Made by a program: the position numbers and the translations under genes. The notes under the pieces were generated by a model. That model did no database searches. It worked only from the letters and a program-made list of their open reading frames with translations, and was not told the DNA's origin. A DNA stretch of 64,000 nt from assembly GCF_003688855.1 (NCBI RefSeq), contig NZ_REFW01000003.1, forward strand, positions 248,001-312,000, in the 5' to 3' direction. This document shows, in pieces, positions 1-9,550 of this stretch; position 1 is the first letter of the stretch; each line of letters starts with the position of its first letter. Source of the DNA: Tessaracoccus antarcticus. GTDB lineage: Bacteria; Actinomycetota; Actinomycetes; Propionibacteriales; Propionibacteriaceae.

Positions 1-2
1 CG

Positions 3-50
3 CAGCGTGACAACTACATGTGTGAACCACTGATCCGGGTGGTGGCCTAG
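3..50 (+). CDS. C-terminal tail of a gene entering from the left (partial)
   Basis: The frame opening at base 3 reads 15 codons ending in CEPLIRVVA and a TAG stop at 48-50. Only this tail lies in the window, so no family can be named. The other two forward frames stop at 8-10 and 31-33. This frame is preferred because its stop sits symmetrically, across a perfect inverted repeat, from the stop of the convergent thioesterase gene. That is suggestive and not proof. Confidence 0.35.
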   Translation, partial: QRDNYMCEPLIRVVA

Positions 51-82
51 GTGTCAGTACACCTAGGCCACCACCCGGATCA
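31..82. terminator. Perfect 24-bp inverted repeat between convergent genes, likely bidirectional terminator
   Basis: Arms 31-54 and 59-82 are exact reverse complements around a 4-nt loop (CAGT). Both stop codons (TAG at 48-50 forward, TAG at 65-63 reverse) lie inside the arms, so the last six codons of both frames give the same peptide, LIRVVA. A stem this long and perfect would stop transcription from either side, although no U-tract follows on either strand. Confidence 0.7.
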
Positions 83-905
83 ATCCTTCCTGGGCGCAGG
101 ACGCCACGGCCAGACCACCCTGGAAGAGCCGACCGGTACAGAAACCGCGGGCGCCTGAGGCTGACGGCGAGACCATGTCGTAGAGCAGCCACTCATCGGC
201 CCGGAAGGGGCGGTGGAACCACATGGCGTGATCGATCGAGGCAGCGCGCATCGTCGGGGACATGAACTCCACCTGGTGCTGCACCGTCGAGACGCTGAGC
301 AGGGTGATGTCTGACAGATACGCAAGAACGGCAGCGTGCAGCCCCGGGTCGTCAGGCAGCGGGCCCTGTGTCCGCACCCATGCGCGCATGATGCCGCCCT
401 CTGGGCTGGGCTCGGGCGGGCTTGCGAGGCGCACGTCGAGGGCGTCCCATTCCGAGAGTCGTCGCACCTGGCGCCCGAAACGCTCCTCCAGCACCTCCCG
501 CATGGGACGCGAGTCCTCCGGCGCGGAGACGTCGAGCGACTGCACCGCTGAGTGGGAGAGGCCGGGCTCGGGTGTGTGAAAGGAGGCACTCAGCTGAAAG
601 ATGGTGTGCTCACCCTGCTTGGCCACCACGCGCCGCGCACTGAAGGAGCGTCCGTCCCGGAGAACCTCAACCTCCAGCGTGAGGGGCGTCAGCGGATCCC
701 CCGGCAGCAGGAAATATGCGTTGAGGGAGTGCACCACACGGTCCCCGGAGACTGTGTGCATGGCGGCCATCAGACTCTGTGCCAGCACCTGCCCCCCGAA
801 GAGGCGCTGCAGCAGGGTCCTCGGCTGGGGCCCACGGAACGAGAACTCCCCCGTCTGCGTCAGTTCGAACAGGCTGATGAGTTCATCGACGGTCTGTGGC
901 ACCAC
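63..905 (-). CDS. tesB: Acyl-CoA thioesterase II (TesB family)
   Basis: A double-hotdog thioesterase of about 280 aa, the normal TesB length, that hydrolyses acyl-CoA to free acid and CoA in the cytosol. The second hotdog holds the family landmarks: YLSD (catalytic Asp), SIDHAMWFHRPF (Ser where E. coli TesB has Thr), and CAQEGLIR near the C-terminus (catalytic Gln). The start is one of two consecutive GTG codons (905 or 902). The reading frame continues upstream without an ATG that fits the family. It begins 22 bp after the hrpA stop and is probably cotranscribed with it. The last six codons lie in the edge palindrome. Confidence 0.9.
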   Translation of the reverse strand: MVPQTVDELISLFELTQTGEFSFRGPQPRTLLQRLFGGQVLAQSLMAAMHTVSGDRVVHSLNAYFLLPGDPLTPLTLEVEVLRDGRSFSARRVVAKQGEHTIFQLSASFHTPEPGLSHSAVQSLDVSAPEDSRPMREVLEERFGRQVRRLSEWDALDVRLASPPEPSPEGGIMRAWVRTQGPLPDDPGLHAAVLAYLSDITLLSVSTVQHQVEFMSPTMRAASIDHAMWFHRPFRADEWLLYDMVSPSASGARGFCTGRLFQGGLAVASCAQEGLIRVVA

Positions 906-927
906 GCAATGATGCCACTGTCCCGCC

Positions 928-3900
928 TCACCGGGCGGCAGCGATGGCCTGACGCACCCGTTTCGGGGACACGGGCACGGCCGTGCGCACCCCCTGGGCG
1001 AACAGTCCCACGCGGAGCTCCTCGATGAGGAAGGCAATCTCCTCCACCGCGGGGCTGAGCGGGCCGGGCGGCTGCGCGTCGCACAGGGCGGCGTAGTCGA
1101 CCTCGACGCCCTCGATCTCCAGTCGGGCACGGTCATCGCGGCTGCGGCTCTTCAGCGCACCCTGCATGCGCACCGTCATGGCGCGGACGTAGACGGGGAG
1201 CCGGTCGAACCACGGGTCGGGGGTGGCAGAGATGAAACGCGTGAACGTGAGGTTCGCCAGTTGCTCCGTGACATCGATGCGCAGCGGATCCTGTGGGGGG
1301 AACATCTGGAGTGCGCGCTCCACCTCGCCCTGCGCCGTCAGGGTCTGGGCGGCGACCCGCACCACCGCCTGGGTGCGCGCGGGGCAATCGGCCCGGACCA
1401 GCTCGGCGATGCGGGTGAAGGTGGCCTCATCGCGGACGTCGTCGGGGCTACCCGACTCCAGCAGCAGCTGCTGGCTCGCCTTCAGCCAGGCGTCGGCCAG
1501 GAGGTCCGGCACGCTCGCGTACGAGCTGGCGCCCAGTGCCAGCTTTTCCTGGTTGCTCATGTGGGAGACCACCCAGCGCACGGGTGAGGGGTTCACGAGC
1601 GTCAGAAGTCGGCGAAGGCCCCTCACGTGTTCGTGCGAGGCACGTTGCACCGACTCCGCCACGACGAGTCCCACGCTGGCGGTCTCGTCCACCAACGCTG
1701 GGTAGCCCACCACCCCGCCCGAGAGTTGGACGGAAGGGGCCACAGTGCCAAACGTCCATCGGGTCTGGCCGGTGGCCGAGATGCGCTTGGCGGAGCGGGT
1801 CAGTTTGGCGCTCACCTTCGGCGCAAGCGTGACCCGGAGCTCGTCGAGGTCGGTTCCCCGCGCCACTTCCTTGGAGCCGTCCATGACGACGAAGGTGGGG
1901 CGCAGGTGCCCGTCGACTGTGGACGGCTGCCAGGCCTCCGGTGGAACCAGTTCACCGGTGAGGGCGCGCAACGCCCGAGCCAGCGCCTGGGGCAGAGACT
2001 CCCCCTCCGTGCCGCCGTTGGCATCCAGCCACACGAGCGCGCGGCCCGCCCAATCAGGGGCCGGGACGAACTTGGTGCGGATGGCCTTCGGCAGTGAGCG
2101 CAGCAATGCCGTCGCGAGTTCACGCCGCAGGCCGGGCACCTGCCACGTGAAGGGTGTCTGCTCCAGTTGGTTCAACAGTTCCAAAGCCACGGTGATGGTG
2201 ACGCCGTCCCTGCCGGCCCCGGGCTCGAAGACGTAGGCCACAGGAAGTTCGTGGCGCCCCACCTCCCACCTGTCGGGGAAGTCGGCCACACGCAGTTCAC
2301 CGGGGTCGCTGACGCAGTCGGCCGGGGTCAGGCGGAGGAAGGAGTCGTCCGCCTGGCCGCGCACCCACGACTCGAACGTCGCACCGGAGACCACTTCCGC
2401 GCCGAGGCGTTGGTCCCAGAAAGTGAAGAGTTCGTCGTCGGAGAGCAGAAGGTCGGGTCGTCGCATCCGGTCGGTGAGTGTCTGCGCCTCCTCCAGGGCG
2501 AACCTGTTGGCCGCCACAATGGGGTGCCGGGTGTCCCACTCCCCTTCCACGATTCCTGTGCGGATGAAGATCTCGCGCGCCTCCTCGGGGTGCCCGGAGG
2601 CGTACGAGGTGGGGCGCCCGGCCACGATCGGCACGCCGAAGAGCGTGAGCCGCTCATTGGCCACGACGCTGGCGCTGCGGGCCGAGAAGTGCGGCTCGGA
2701 CAGGGTGCGGGTCAGGACGTGTTCGCCCACGGCCTCCACCATCTCCGGGGTGATGGCTGTGACGGTGCGGGCCCACAGCCGGGAGGTCTCCACCAGCTCG
2801 TAGGCCATCACCAGGGGAGGTGTGCTCCGGGCCAGGGAGGATCCTGGTTGGATGGCGAAGTGTGCGCCGCGGGCCCCCAGGTACTCCACCAGCGGTTTGC
2901 GCTTGCCCGGCTTCTTCGCGACCCTCTCGGGTTCCGCGAGCCCGACGTTGGACAGAAGTCCTGACAGCAGGCAGGTCACCACGTCGCCCATGGAACCCGT
3001 GCCCCGGGCATCCATCTCCAACTCGCGGCAGACCTCACGCAGCTGCGTGACGAGATCCTCCCACTCCCGGAATCGCACGAAGTGCAGGTACTCCTGCCGG
3101 CACATCCGCCGGAAGGCGTTGCCGGAGAGTTCCTTGCGGCGTTTCTGCAGGTACTCCCAGACGTTGAGCAGCGTCTCGAAGTCGCCGCCCTCCAGTGAGG
3201 TCTGCGACGCCTCCTTGCGCGTGCCGGTGTGCGCCGTGTGCCGCAGCGGCTGCGCGTCTGCCTCTGGCGGTGTCGCGTCGACGGCGCCGCCGGGGGTCCA
3301 GAACCGGCGGTGGAGATCGTCGGCCTTCTGCTGCTGTTCGGTGGGTCGTTCCCGGACGTCGGGGATGGTCAGGCCGGCCACCACCACCTGCATCTGGCGC
3401 AGGCAGCCGCGGCGTGACCCCTCCAGCAGCATCCGGCCGAGCCGGGGGTCGATGGGCAGCCTTGCCAGGGTGCGTCCGGTGCGGGTCAGCCGCAGGTGGT
3501 CGTGACGTTTGCGGGGATGGATGGCCCCCAATTCCGCCAGCACCCGCACACCGTCGCTGATCTGCGCGTCGATGGGCGCCTCCACGAACGGGAACGCCTC
3601 GATGTCCCCCAGCCCTGCCTCGGTCATCTGGAGGATGACGGTGGCCAGGTTGGTGCGCAGGATCTCGGGTTCCGTGAACCGTGGGCGCGACTCGAAGTCC
3701 TCCTGGCTGTACAGGCGGATGGCGATGCCCGGCCCCAGCCGGCCGCAGCGGCCGGCCCGCTGGTTGGCGCTCGCCTGCGAGACCGGTTCAATGGGCAGCC
3801 GCTGCACCTTGGTGCGGGCCGAGTAGCGGGAGATGCGGGCCGTGCCGACGTCGATGACGTAGCGGATGCCCGGCACCGTGATGGAGGTCTCTGCCACGTT

Positions 3901-4740
3901 GGTGGCCAGCACCACGCGGCGCCCCGGGTGGGGCTGGAACACGCGTTGCTGTTCCTCCGCTGAGAGGCGTGCATACAGCGGTGTGGTTTCCCAGCCGCGG
4001 AGCCGCAGGCCGTTGATGGCCTCGGCGGCGTCGCGGATCTCCCGCTCGCCGGAGAGGAACACCAACACGTCGCCGGTCCCGGACTCCGCCGCGAGTTCCT
4101 TCATGGCGGAGGTGAGCCCGTCCAGCTCGTCGGCATCGTCCGCGAGCGGCTGGTAGCGGATATCCACGGGATAGGTGCGGCCCGAGACCTCGACGACGGG
4201 TGCGTCGCTGAAGTGTTCGGAGAACCGTCGCGTGTCGATGGTGGCCGACGTCACGATGACCCGCAGCTCCGGGCGGCGCGGCAGGAGCTGTTTGAGATAG
4301 CCGAGCAGGAAGTCGATGTTGAGGCTGCGCTCGTGGGCCTCATCAATGATGATGGTGTCGTAGCGGGTGAGGTCCTTGTCGCGCGTCAGCTCGCTGAGCA
4401 GCACGCCGTCGGTCATGAGCTTGATGCGCGTGGCTTTGCTGGTGCGCCGCGTGAACCGGACCTGGTAGCCCACGAAGTCACCCAGCTCCACCTCGCACTC
4501 GTCGGCGATGCGTTGCGCCACGGTGCGGGCGGCGATGCGCCGCGGCTGAGTGTGGGCGATGTGTTCGCGTCCCGCCAGCAGACAGATCTTGGGCAGTTGC
4601 GTGGTCTTGCCGGAACCCGTCTCGCCCGCCACCACCACCACCTGGTGCTCGCGGATGAGGTTGGCGATGGTGGTGACCTCCGCCGAGATCGGCAGGGACT
4701 CGTCGAAGTGGATGCGGGGCTGTCGCGTGGTGTCCGTCAC
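928..4740 (-). CDS. hrpA: ATP-dependent RNA helicase HrpA
   Basis: A 1270-aa DEAH-box helicase, close to the length of E. coli HrpA. Walker A is GETGSGKTTQ near residue 40 and the DEAH box follows in IIIDEAHERS. The RecA-like domain 2 motif QRAGRCGRLGPG is intact, followed by helicase-associated, OB-fold and the long DUF3418-type C-terminal region. It acts in RNA or ribosome remodelling; stalled-ribosome rescue is reported for the family. The start gives MTDTTRQPRIHFDESLPIS, directly ahead of the helicase core. It lies 3 bp after the stress-protein gene stop, so it is the distal part of that transcription unit. Confidence 0.96.
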   Translation of the reverse strand: MTDTTRQPRIHFDESLPISAEVTTIANLIREHQVVVVAGETGSGKTTQLPKICLLAGREHIAHTQPRRIAARTVAQRIADECEVELGDFVGYQVRFTRRTSKATRIKLMTDGVLLSELTRDKDLTRYDTIIIDEAHERSLNIDFLLGYLKQLLPRRPELRVIVTSATIDTRRFSEHFSDAPVVEVSGRTYPVDIRYQPLADDADELDGLTSAMKELAAESGTGDVLVFLSGEREIRDAAEAINGLRLRGWETTPLYARLSAEEQQRVFQPHPGRRVVLATNVAETSITVPGIRYVIDVGTARISRYSARTKVQRLPIEPVSQASANQRAGRCGRLGPGIAIRLYSQEDFESRPRFTEPEILRTNLATVILQMTEAGLGDIEAFPFVEAPIDAQISDGVRVLAELGAIHPRKRHDHLRLTRTGRTLARLPIDPRLGRMLLEGSRRGCLRQMQVVVAGLTIPDVRERPTEQQQKADDLHRRFWTPGGAVDATPPEADAQPLRHTAHTGTRKEASQTSLEGGDFETLLNVWEYLQKRRKELSGNAFRRMCRQEYLHFVRFREWEDLVTQLREVCRELEMDARGTGSMGDVVTCLLSGLLSNVGLAEPERVAKKPGKRKPLVEYLGARGAHFAIQPGSSLARSTPPLVMAYELVETSRLWARTVTAITPEMVEAVGEHVLTRTLSEPHFSARSASVVANERLTLFGVPIVAGRPTSYASGHPEEAREIFIRTGIVEGEWDTRHPIVAANRFALEEAQTLTDRMRRPDLLLSDDELFTFWDQRLGAEVVSGATFESWVRGQADDSFLRLTPADCVSDPGELRVADFPDRWEVGRHELPVAYVFEPGAGRDGVTITVALELLNQLEQTPFTWQVPGLRRELATALLRSLPKAIRTKFVPAPDWAGRALVWLDANGGTEGESLPQALARALRALTGELVPPEAWQPSTVDGHLRPTFVVMDGSKEVARGTDLDELRVTLAPKVSAKLTRSAKRISATGQTRWTFGTVAPSVQLSGGVVGYPALVDETASVGLVVAESVQRASHEHVRGLRRLLTLVNPSPVRWVVSHMSNQEKLALGASSYASVPDLLADAWLKASQQLLLESGSPDDVRDEATFTRIAELVRADCPARTQAVVRVAAQTLTAQGEVERALQMFPPQDPLRIDVTEQLANLTFTRFISATPDPWFDRLPVYVRAMTVRMQGALKSRSRDDRARLEIEGVEVDYAALCDAQPPGPLSPAVEEIAFLIEELRVGLFAQGVRTAVPVSPKRVRQAIAAAR

Positions 4741-4743
4741 AGG

Positions 4744-5637
4744 TCAGTGCGTGATCAGCAGCGGGCACTCGGCGTGCGCCATCAGTCCCCGCACGAGACC
4801 ACCCAGGCCGAACCCACCGTTGCTGATACCCAGCACGAGGGCGTCGTAGTTGGGGGTGCGGCCCACGAGTTCGTTGATGGGGCTGTCGGCCACGACGACG
4901 ACCTTGTAGGGGACCTCCGGGTACCGCTCGGCGATGGACTTGGCGATGGCTTCGATCCCGCCCCGGATGTAGCGCAACTGCTCCTGCAGGTCATCGGGCG
5001 ACAGCTTCTTCGAGAAGATCCCGATGGGGGGCTGCAGTGCGTGCACGATCTCCAGGGAGGACTGGAAGCGGCGGGCCTGCCTGAAAGCCACCTCCAGCGT
5101 GGCGTGGTTGCCGGGACTCGTGTTCATGCCGACGCCGATCAGCTTCTTGCCACCCACGTCGATGGGGTGGGCGGCCGCGGAGATGACCAGGACCGGGCAG
5201 GACGAGTTCGTCACCACGGACACGCTGGTCGATCCCACGAACATCCGCTCCAGGCCGGATACGGATCGCCGGCCCAGGACGATGAGGTCGGCCACCTCGC
5301 TGAGCCGACCGAGCACCCCTCCGGGCGAGCCCAGCACTACTTCAGTGCGGACCCTGTCCTCGGGAAGTCCGAGCTCCAGCGCGAGGCCCTTGGCCTGCAG
5401 GTTCGCCGTGACACCGGCGTTCTGCAACACCTCGGGGTCGTAGACGACCCCCCAGGCACCAGCCAGCATGGCGTCGTCCACGGCGTGGACAAGCATGAGC
5501 TCGCCACCGAACTCGCGGGCGGTGTTGGCGCCGAAGCGGACGGCGCGGAGACCATCGTCGCTGCCGTCGACACCGACCACGATCAGGGGGCTCTTGGCCG
5601 CGTCCTTCTCGAACTTCTCGCTCTGGGGCTGTTCCAT
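4744..5637 (-). CDS. Tandem universal stress protein (two UspA domains)
   Basis: A 297-aa cytosolic protein made of two UspA folds. The first starts LIVVGVDGSDDG and ends VLGRRSVSGLERMFVGSTS, the ATP-binding signature G-x2-G-x9-GS. The second starts KKLIGVGMNTSPG and ends with a degenerate signature before ECPLLITH. ATP binding is therefore likely only in the first domain. The start at 5637 follows a clear GGAGGA ribosome site; the frame extends upstream but lacks one. It sits 16 bp after the PNPOx-like gene, so both are probably one stress unit. Confidence 0.92.
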   Translation of the reverse strand: MEQPQSEKFEKDAAKSPLIVVGVDGSDDGLRAVRFGANTAREFGGELMLVHAVDDAMLAGAWGVVYDPEVLQNAGVTANLQAKGLALELGLPEDRVRTEVVLGSPGGVLGRLSEVADLIVLGRRSVSGLERMFVGSTSVSVVTNSSCPVLVISAAAHPIDVGGKKLIGVGMNTSPGNHATLEVAFRQARRFQSSLEIVHALQPPIGIFSKKLSPDDLQEQLRYIRGGIEAIAKSIAERYPEVPYKVVVVADSPINELVGRTPNYDALVLGISNGGFGLGGLVRGLMAHAECPLLITH

Positions 5638-5653
5638 GATGTTCCTCCGGTCC

Positions 5654-6052
5654 TCAGCTCGGTGTTCCCGAGACCACACGGCCACCGAGCCACTCGACGT
5701 TGATGGCCACGCCCACATGGCGCCCGTCGGGCACCCATGACACGGATTCTAGGCCCTCCGCGGAGGCCGTTGTCCCGCGGGCAAGCAAAGTCCATCCCAC
5801 TGCCGATTCGGCGTCAAACTCGTCCACCTGGAACCCCACCTTCGTGGGGATGAGTAGTGCCGAGAGCGGGCCGCTCTCGGAGGTGTGGAACACCACGCGT
5901 TCGTTCACGATGCGGTAGTTGACGGGGAACACATTGATCCCCTCGGCGGATTCCCATGCCACACGCCCCACCACCTGGGATGCCAGAAGTTTGCGGCATT
6001 CGGGTGCGTCCAGCGAGCTGAAGTAGCCGTCGCCAGCCGGGTTGGTCGTCAT
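5654..6052 (-). CDS. Pyridoxamine 5'-phosphate oxidase-like flavoprotein
   Basis: A 132-aa single-domain split-barrel protein. The segments LLASQVVGRVAWESAEGINVFPVNYRI and VVFHTSESGPLSALL (quoted in pieces) match the FMN/F420-binding PNPOx-like family that includes Nim-type reductases. The substrate is unknown. A -10-like TAGAGT (6066-6061) lies 8 nt before the ATG, suggesting a leaderless mRNA; it overlaps the stop codon of the upstream gene. It precedes the universal stress protein gene, a common actinobacterial pairing. Confidence 0.85.
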   Translation of the reverse strand: MTTNPAGDGYFSSLDAPECRKLLASQVVGRVAWESAEGINVFPVNYRIVNERVVFHTSESGPLSALLIPTKVGFQVDEFDAESAVGWTLLARGTTASAEGLESVSWVPDGRHVGVAINVEWLGGRVVSGTPS

Positions 6053-6063
6053 GACACTCCACT

Positions 6064-6927
6064 CTAGCCGGGGAATGTGGTGCGGCCGCTCAGACGGGCG
6101 GCGAGTTCGTCATCGATCCCGTCAGCCACCTGGGAGATGGCCACGAGCGCCTGACGCAGGTGCGCGGGCACGAAGGGGCGGGCCGGTACGGACACCTGCA
6201 CGAACACACGGTCCGTGTGCAGTGCGAACCGGCAGTACCGGGATTCGGTGTTGAGGTCGTTCAGGACCTCGCATGCCCGCGAGCGCCCCGAGACCTCGTG
6301 CACGAGCACGGCGAACAGCACCAGTTCCTTGAAGTCGGGTGTGGAGCGCAGGAACAACATGGTGGAGCCGATACGAATCGCCACGTCCCCCTGGAAGTCG
6401 CGCATCGGCGGGTGGCCGAAGGCCTCCGTGAGCTCCGCGTCGACGACGGTGTCCAACTCCTGGCGGCTGCCGGGCATGACGATGCCGAAGGGGCCCGGGA
6501 GGAGCCCCGCCCCCGGCTCCACGGGTGCGGCGGGTTTCAGGATGTCGGCCAACTGGTCCGGCTCCAGGAACACCGGGTGGATGGCCCCGAGCGCCTCCGT
6601 CATGGTCCGCGTGACCAGTTCCGCCAGCGCGACGGTGTCCTCCTGGTGATGCTGCACCCGGTACGAGCCGTCCCCCACGCCCTGCCAGCCGAAGTCGGCG
6701 AGCCCCGGCACGTCCGCAGCTTTCAGCGTGGCCACCACACTCTCCGGCTCCGCAAACGAGAACCGGATGACGGGAGGTTCCACCGTGTTGGTGCGGTTCG
6801 CCACCACGGAGATACAGAGGTCGCTGGTTGCGTCCATGACGGACAGAACCTCCGCGAGTCGCTCCGTGAACTCGTCCCACGCCAGCTGTGTGGTCCTGTC
6901 GAGATCGAAGTCCTCAATGTCTGCCAT
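6064..6927 (-). CDS. YbjN / TY-Chap-like putative chaperone
   Basis: A 287-aa cytosolic protein with two alpha/beta halves (about 1-125 and 150-287) joined by a Pro/Gly-rich linker. The second half, with TMLFLRSTPDF and VLNDLNTESRY, resembles the YbjN and type III-secretion-chaperone-like (TY-Chap) fold of Actinobacteria. The molecular role is unknown. The start at 6927 follows a strong GAGGAGG site. It ends just before the -10 element of the next gene. Confidence 0.7.
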   Translation of the reverse strand: MADIEDFDLDRTTQLAWDEFTERLAEVLSVMDATSDLCISVVANRTNTVEPPVIRFSFAEPESVVATLKAADVPGLADFGWQGVGDGSYRVQHHQEDTVALAELVTRTMTEALGAIHPVFLEPDQLADILKPAAPVEPGAGLLPGPFGIVMPGSRQELDTVVDAELTEAFGHPPMRDFQGDVAIRIGSTMLFLRSTPDFKELVLFAVLVHEVSGRSRACEVLNDLNTESRYCRFALHTDRVFVQVSVPARPFVPAHLRQALVAISQVADGIDDELAARLSGRTTFPG

Positions 6928-7019
6928 GCCCACCTCCTCTTGCCAACCTAGCAAAACTGGGATTGGGTGCCACTCCCAGGGCGCCTAGGATGGCAGCAGT
7001 CAACTGGGCAGGAGAGTCA

Positions 7020-7550
7020 ATGGACCCCACCACGTGGAAGGCCCCCTTCGCCGTTGTGGTTGGTGCCCTGTTCGTCATCGTGATGCTGCGCGCCAATGCC
7101 ACCTACTGGGTGGGCCGCGCCATCCTCGCCGGGGCGGGACGCAGCCGCTGGTCCCGGCTCCTCGACAGCCGCGCCTATGCCGTGGGCTCAACGTGGCTGA
7201 ACCGGTGGGGCGCCCCCGCTGTGGCGCTCAGTTTTCTGACCGTCGGAGTCCAGACCATGGTCAACCTCTCGGCGGGGGTGACACGCATGCCGATGCGGCG
7301 CTACCTGCCGTCGGTGGCGGTCGGCTCCGTCATCTGGGCGTTCATGTACGGCACCGTGGGGTTCGCGGGCTTCATCGCCGTCAAACGGTTGTGGGCGATC
7401 CACCCGGCCCTCACCATCGGTGCCGGCGTGGTGCTGGTGGCCGTGGTTGCCGCGGTCCTGACCCGACGTGGCGCTGAGCCTCCAGCCATCGGCACCGCAG
7501 CGGCCGCCGCGCCGGCCTCCGATGCCGACGAGGCAGCCCAGGCGGCCTGA
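7020..7550 (+). CDS. DedA / VTT-domain membrane protein
   Basis: A 176-aa integral membrane protein. The core RWGAPAVALSFLTVGVQ... RMPMRRYLPSVAVGSVIWA follows the DedA/VTT pattern (arginine-rich MP-x-RR loop, then a Gly/Trp membrane segment). Members are linked to lipid carrier flipping, but this one is shorter than E. coli DedA. An N-terminal, two central and one C-terminal hydrophobic segments are visible; the tail is Ala-rich. The start has AGGAGAG 4 nt upstream, and a TAGGAT hexamer (6986-6991) is a likely -10. It converges on ilvD with a 3-bp gap. Confidence 0.75.
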   Translation: MDPTTWKAPFAVVVGALFVIVMLRANATYWVGRAILAGAGRSRWSRLLDSRAYAVGSTWLNRWGAPAVALSFLTVGVQTMVNLSAGVTRMPMRRYLPSVAVGSVIWAFMYGTVGFAGFIAVKRLWAIHPALTIGAGVVLVAVVAAVLTRRGAEPPAIGTAAAAAPASDADEAAQAA

Positions 7551-7553
7551 GGC

Positions 7554-9398
7554 TCAGCCGTCGAAGCGGCGCGCCGCACCCTTGTCCGCGGACTGTGCCA
7601 GCGAGCCGTAGATCTTCAGCGCTGTCGAGACGGTGCGCTCCCTGTGCACGGGCTTCCAGCCCCGCTCATCGGCGGCAGCGCGTCGAGCGGCAAGCGTCTC
7701 GTCGTCGACGTTGAGGGTCATGCTGCGCTGCGGGATCGAGATGGTGATGGTGTCCCCGGTCTCCACGAGGCCGATGGCGCCGCCGGAGGCCGCCTCGGGT
7801 GACACGTGCCCGATGGACAGACCCGAGGAACCCCCGGAGAAGCGCCCGTCGGTGATGAGGGCGCACTGCGGCCCCAGACCCAGCGCCTTGAGGTAGGCGG
7901 TGGGGTACAACATCTCCTGCATGCCGGGGCCACCCTTGGGGCCCTCGTAGCGCACGATCACGATGTCCCCGGGCTGGATCTTCTTGCCGAGGATCATCTC
8001 GACGGCCTCGTCCTGGGACTCGGTCACCACGGCACGACCGGTGAAGTCCCACTGGTGCTCCGGGACGCCGGCGGTCTTCACGATGGCGCCATCGGGCGCG
8101 AGGTTGCCCCGCAGGACGGCCAGTCCACCCTCGACGGTGTACGCGTGCTCCACCGACCGGATGCAGCCGTCCGCCGCGTCGGTGTCCAGGGTCTCCCACC
8201 TGTTCGTGGAGGAAAAGGCCTCGGTGGTCCGCACACCGCCGGGGGCCGCGTGGAACAGCTCCAGCGCCACATCGGTGGTCCGTCCGCTGCGGATGTCCCA
8301 GTCGTCGAGCCAGCCCTGCAGGGTGGGCGCATGGACGGCATGCACGCTGGCGTCCAGCAGGCCGCCGCGGTGCAGTTCGCCGAGGATGGCCGGGACGCCG
8401 CCGGCGCGGTGGACGTCCTCCATGTAGAAACGGTCGGAGTTGGGGGCCACCTTGCTGAGGCAGGGCGTGACGCGGCTGATGGCGTCGATGTCGTCCTGGT
8501 CGAAGTCGACGCCCGCCTCCTGGGCGGCGGCGAGCAGATGCAGGATCGTGTTGGTGGAGCCCCCCATGGCCACGTCCAGGCGCATGGCATTGGCGAACGC
8601 CGGCTTGGTGGCGATGGACAGCGGCAGAACGGAGTGGTCGTCCTCGTCGTAGTACCGCCGGCACAGCTCCACCACGAGGCGACCGGCGTTCAGGAACAGG
8701 TCCTTGCGTGCCGCGGACGTGGCCAGCGTGGAGCCGTTGCCGGGCAGCGCCAGGCCGATGGCCTCCAGCAGGCAGTTCATGGAGTTGGCCGTGAACATGC
8801 CGGAACAGGACCCGCACGTGGGGCAGGCGTTGGCTTCGATGCGGCCCAGCTCGTCGTCGGAGACGCTCTCATCGACAGCGGCCGTCATGGCGTCCACGAG
8901 GTCCAGTGAGGTGGTGACAGTGCCACCCTCCTTGATGATGGCCTTGCCTGCCTCCATGGGGCCGCCGGAGACGAACACCGTCGGCACGTTCAGCCGCAGG
9001 GCGGCCAGGAACATGCCGGGGGTGATCTTGTCGCAGTTGGAGATGCACACCAGCGCGTCGGCGCAGTGGGCGTTGACCATGAATTCCACGGAATCGGCGA
9101 TCAGTTCCCGGCTGGGCAGCGAGTACAGCATGCCGCCGTGACCCATGGCGATGCCGTCGTCGACGGCGATGGTGTTGAACTCACGGCCCACGCCCCCCGC
9201 CTCCTGGATGGCGCCGCTGACGAGCTTGCCCATGTCGCGCAGGTGCACGTGGCCGGGCACGAACTGGGTGAAGGAGTTCGCCACCGCCACGATGGGTTTT
9301 CCGAAGTCCGAGTCGCCCATGCCGGTGGCCCTCCACAGCGCGCGAGCGCCGGCCATGTTGCGGCCGTGAGTGGTGGTGCGGGAACGAAGGTGCGGCAT
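7554..9398 (-). CDS. ilvD: Dihydroxy-acid dehydratase (IlvD)
   Basis: A 614-aa Fe-S dehydratase of valine, isoleucine and pantothenate synthesis that converts 2,3-dihydroxy-isovalerate or -methylvalerate to the 2-oxo acid. Cluster-ligand cysteines appear in [11 protein letters not shown] and [19 protein letters not shown], and the C-terminal [15 protein letters not shown] is typical. The length matches long-form bacterial IlvD. AGGAAAGAGA precedes the ATG, and a TAGAGT hexamer lies about 45 nt upstream. No leader peptide or T-box was seen. It is apparently monocistronic. Confidence 0.97.
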   Translation of the reverse strand: MPHLRSRTTTHGRNMAGARALWRATGMGDSDFGKPIVAVANSFTQFVPGHVHLRDMGKLVSGAIQEAGGVGREFNTIAVDDGIAMGHGGMLYSLPSRELIADSVEFMVNAHCADALVCISNCDKITPGMFLAALRLNVPTVFVSGGPMEAGKAIIKEGGTVTTSLDLVDAMTAAVDESVSDDELGRIEANACPTCGSCSGMFTANSMNCLLEAIGLALPGNGSTLATSAARKDLFLNAGRLVVELCRRYYDEDDHSVLPLSIATKPAFANAMRLDVAMGGSTNTILHLLAAAQEAGVDFDQDDIDAISRVTPCLSKVAPNSDRFYMEDVHRAGGVPAILGELHRGGLLDASVHAVHAPTLQGWLDDWDIRSGRTTDVALELFHAAPGGVRTTEAFSSTNRWETLDTDAADGCIRSVEHAYTVEGGLAVLRGNLAPDGAIVKTAGVPEHQWDFTGRAVVTESQDEAVEMILGKKIQPGDIVIVRYEGPKGGPGMQEMLYPTAYLKALGLGPQCALITDGRFSGGSSGLSIGHVSPEAASGGAIGLVETGDTITISIPQRSMTLNVDDETLAARRAAADERGWKPVHRERTVSTALKIYGSLAQSADKGAARRFDG

Positions 9399-9495
9399 GG
9401 GGGAATCTCTTTCCTGATGGACTGCTCGGGCCAGTGCGTGACTCTACTCGCCCTGCCCACAGTGGGCCGTCCCCCATCTCGCGTCCCAGAAACAC

Positions 9496-9530
9496 ACACC
9501 GCACCGCCCCCGTGGGGACGGCGCGGTGTG
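9496..9530 (-). terminator. Stem-loop terminator after the GH112 gene
   Basis: Imperfect 14-15 bp stem: ACACCGC-A-CCGCCCC on the left arm pairs with GGGG-ACGGCGCGGTGT on the right. It lies 21 bp beyond the GH112 stop and upstream of the ilvD promoter. Confidence 0.6.
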
Positions 9531-9550
9531 GGCGATACTGACGGGGCGGC

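Noticed and set aside
4213-5703. 496-codon plus-strand open frame
   Set aside because: Antisense to hrpA and the universal stress protein gene; composition typical of a shadow frame.
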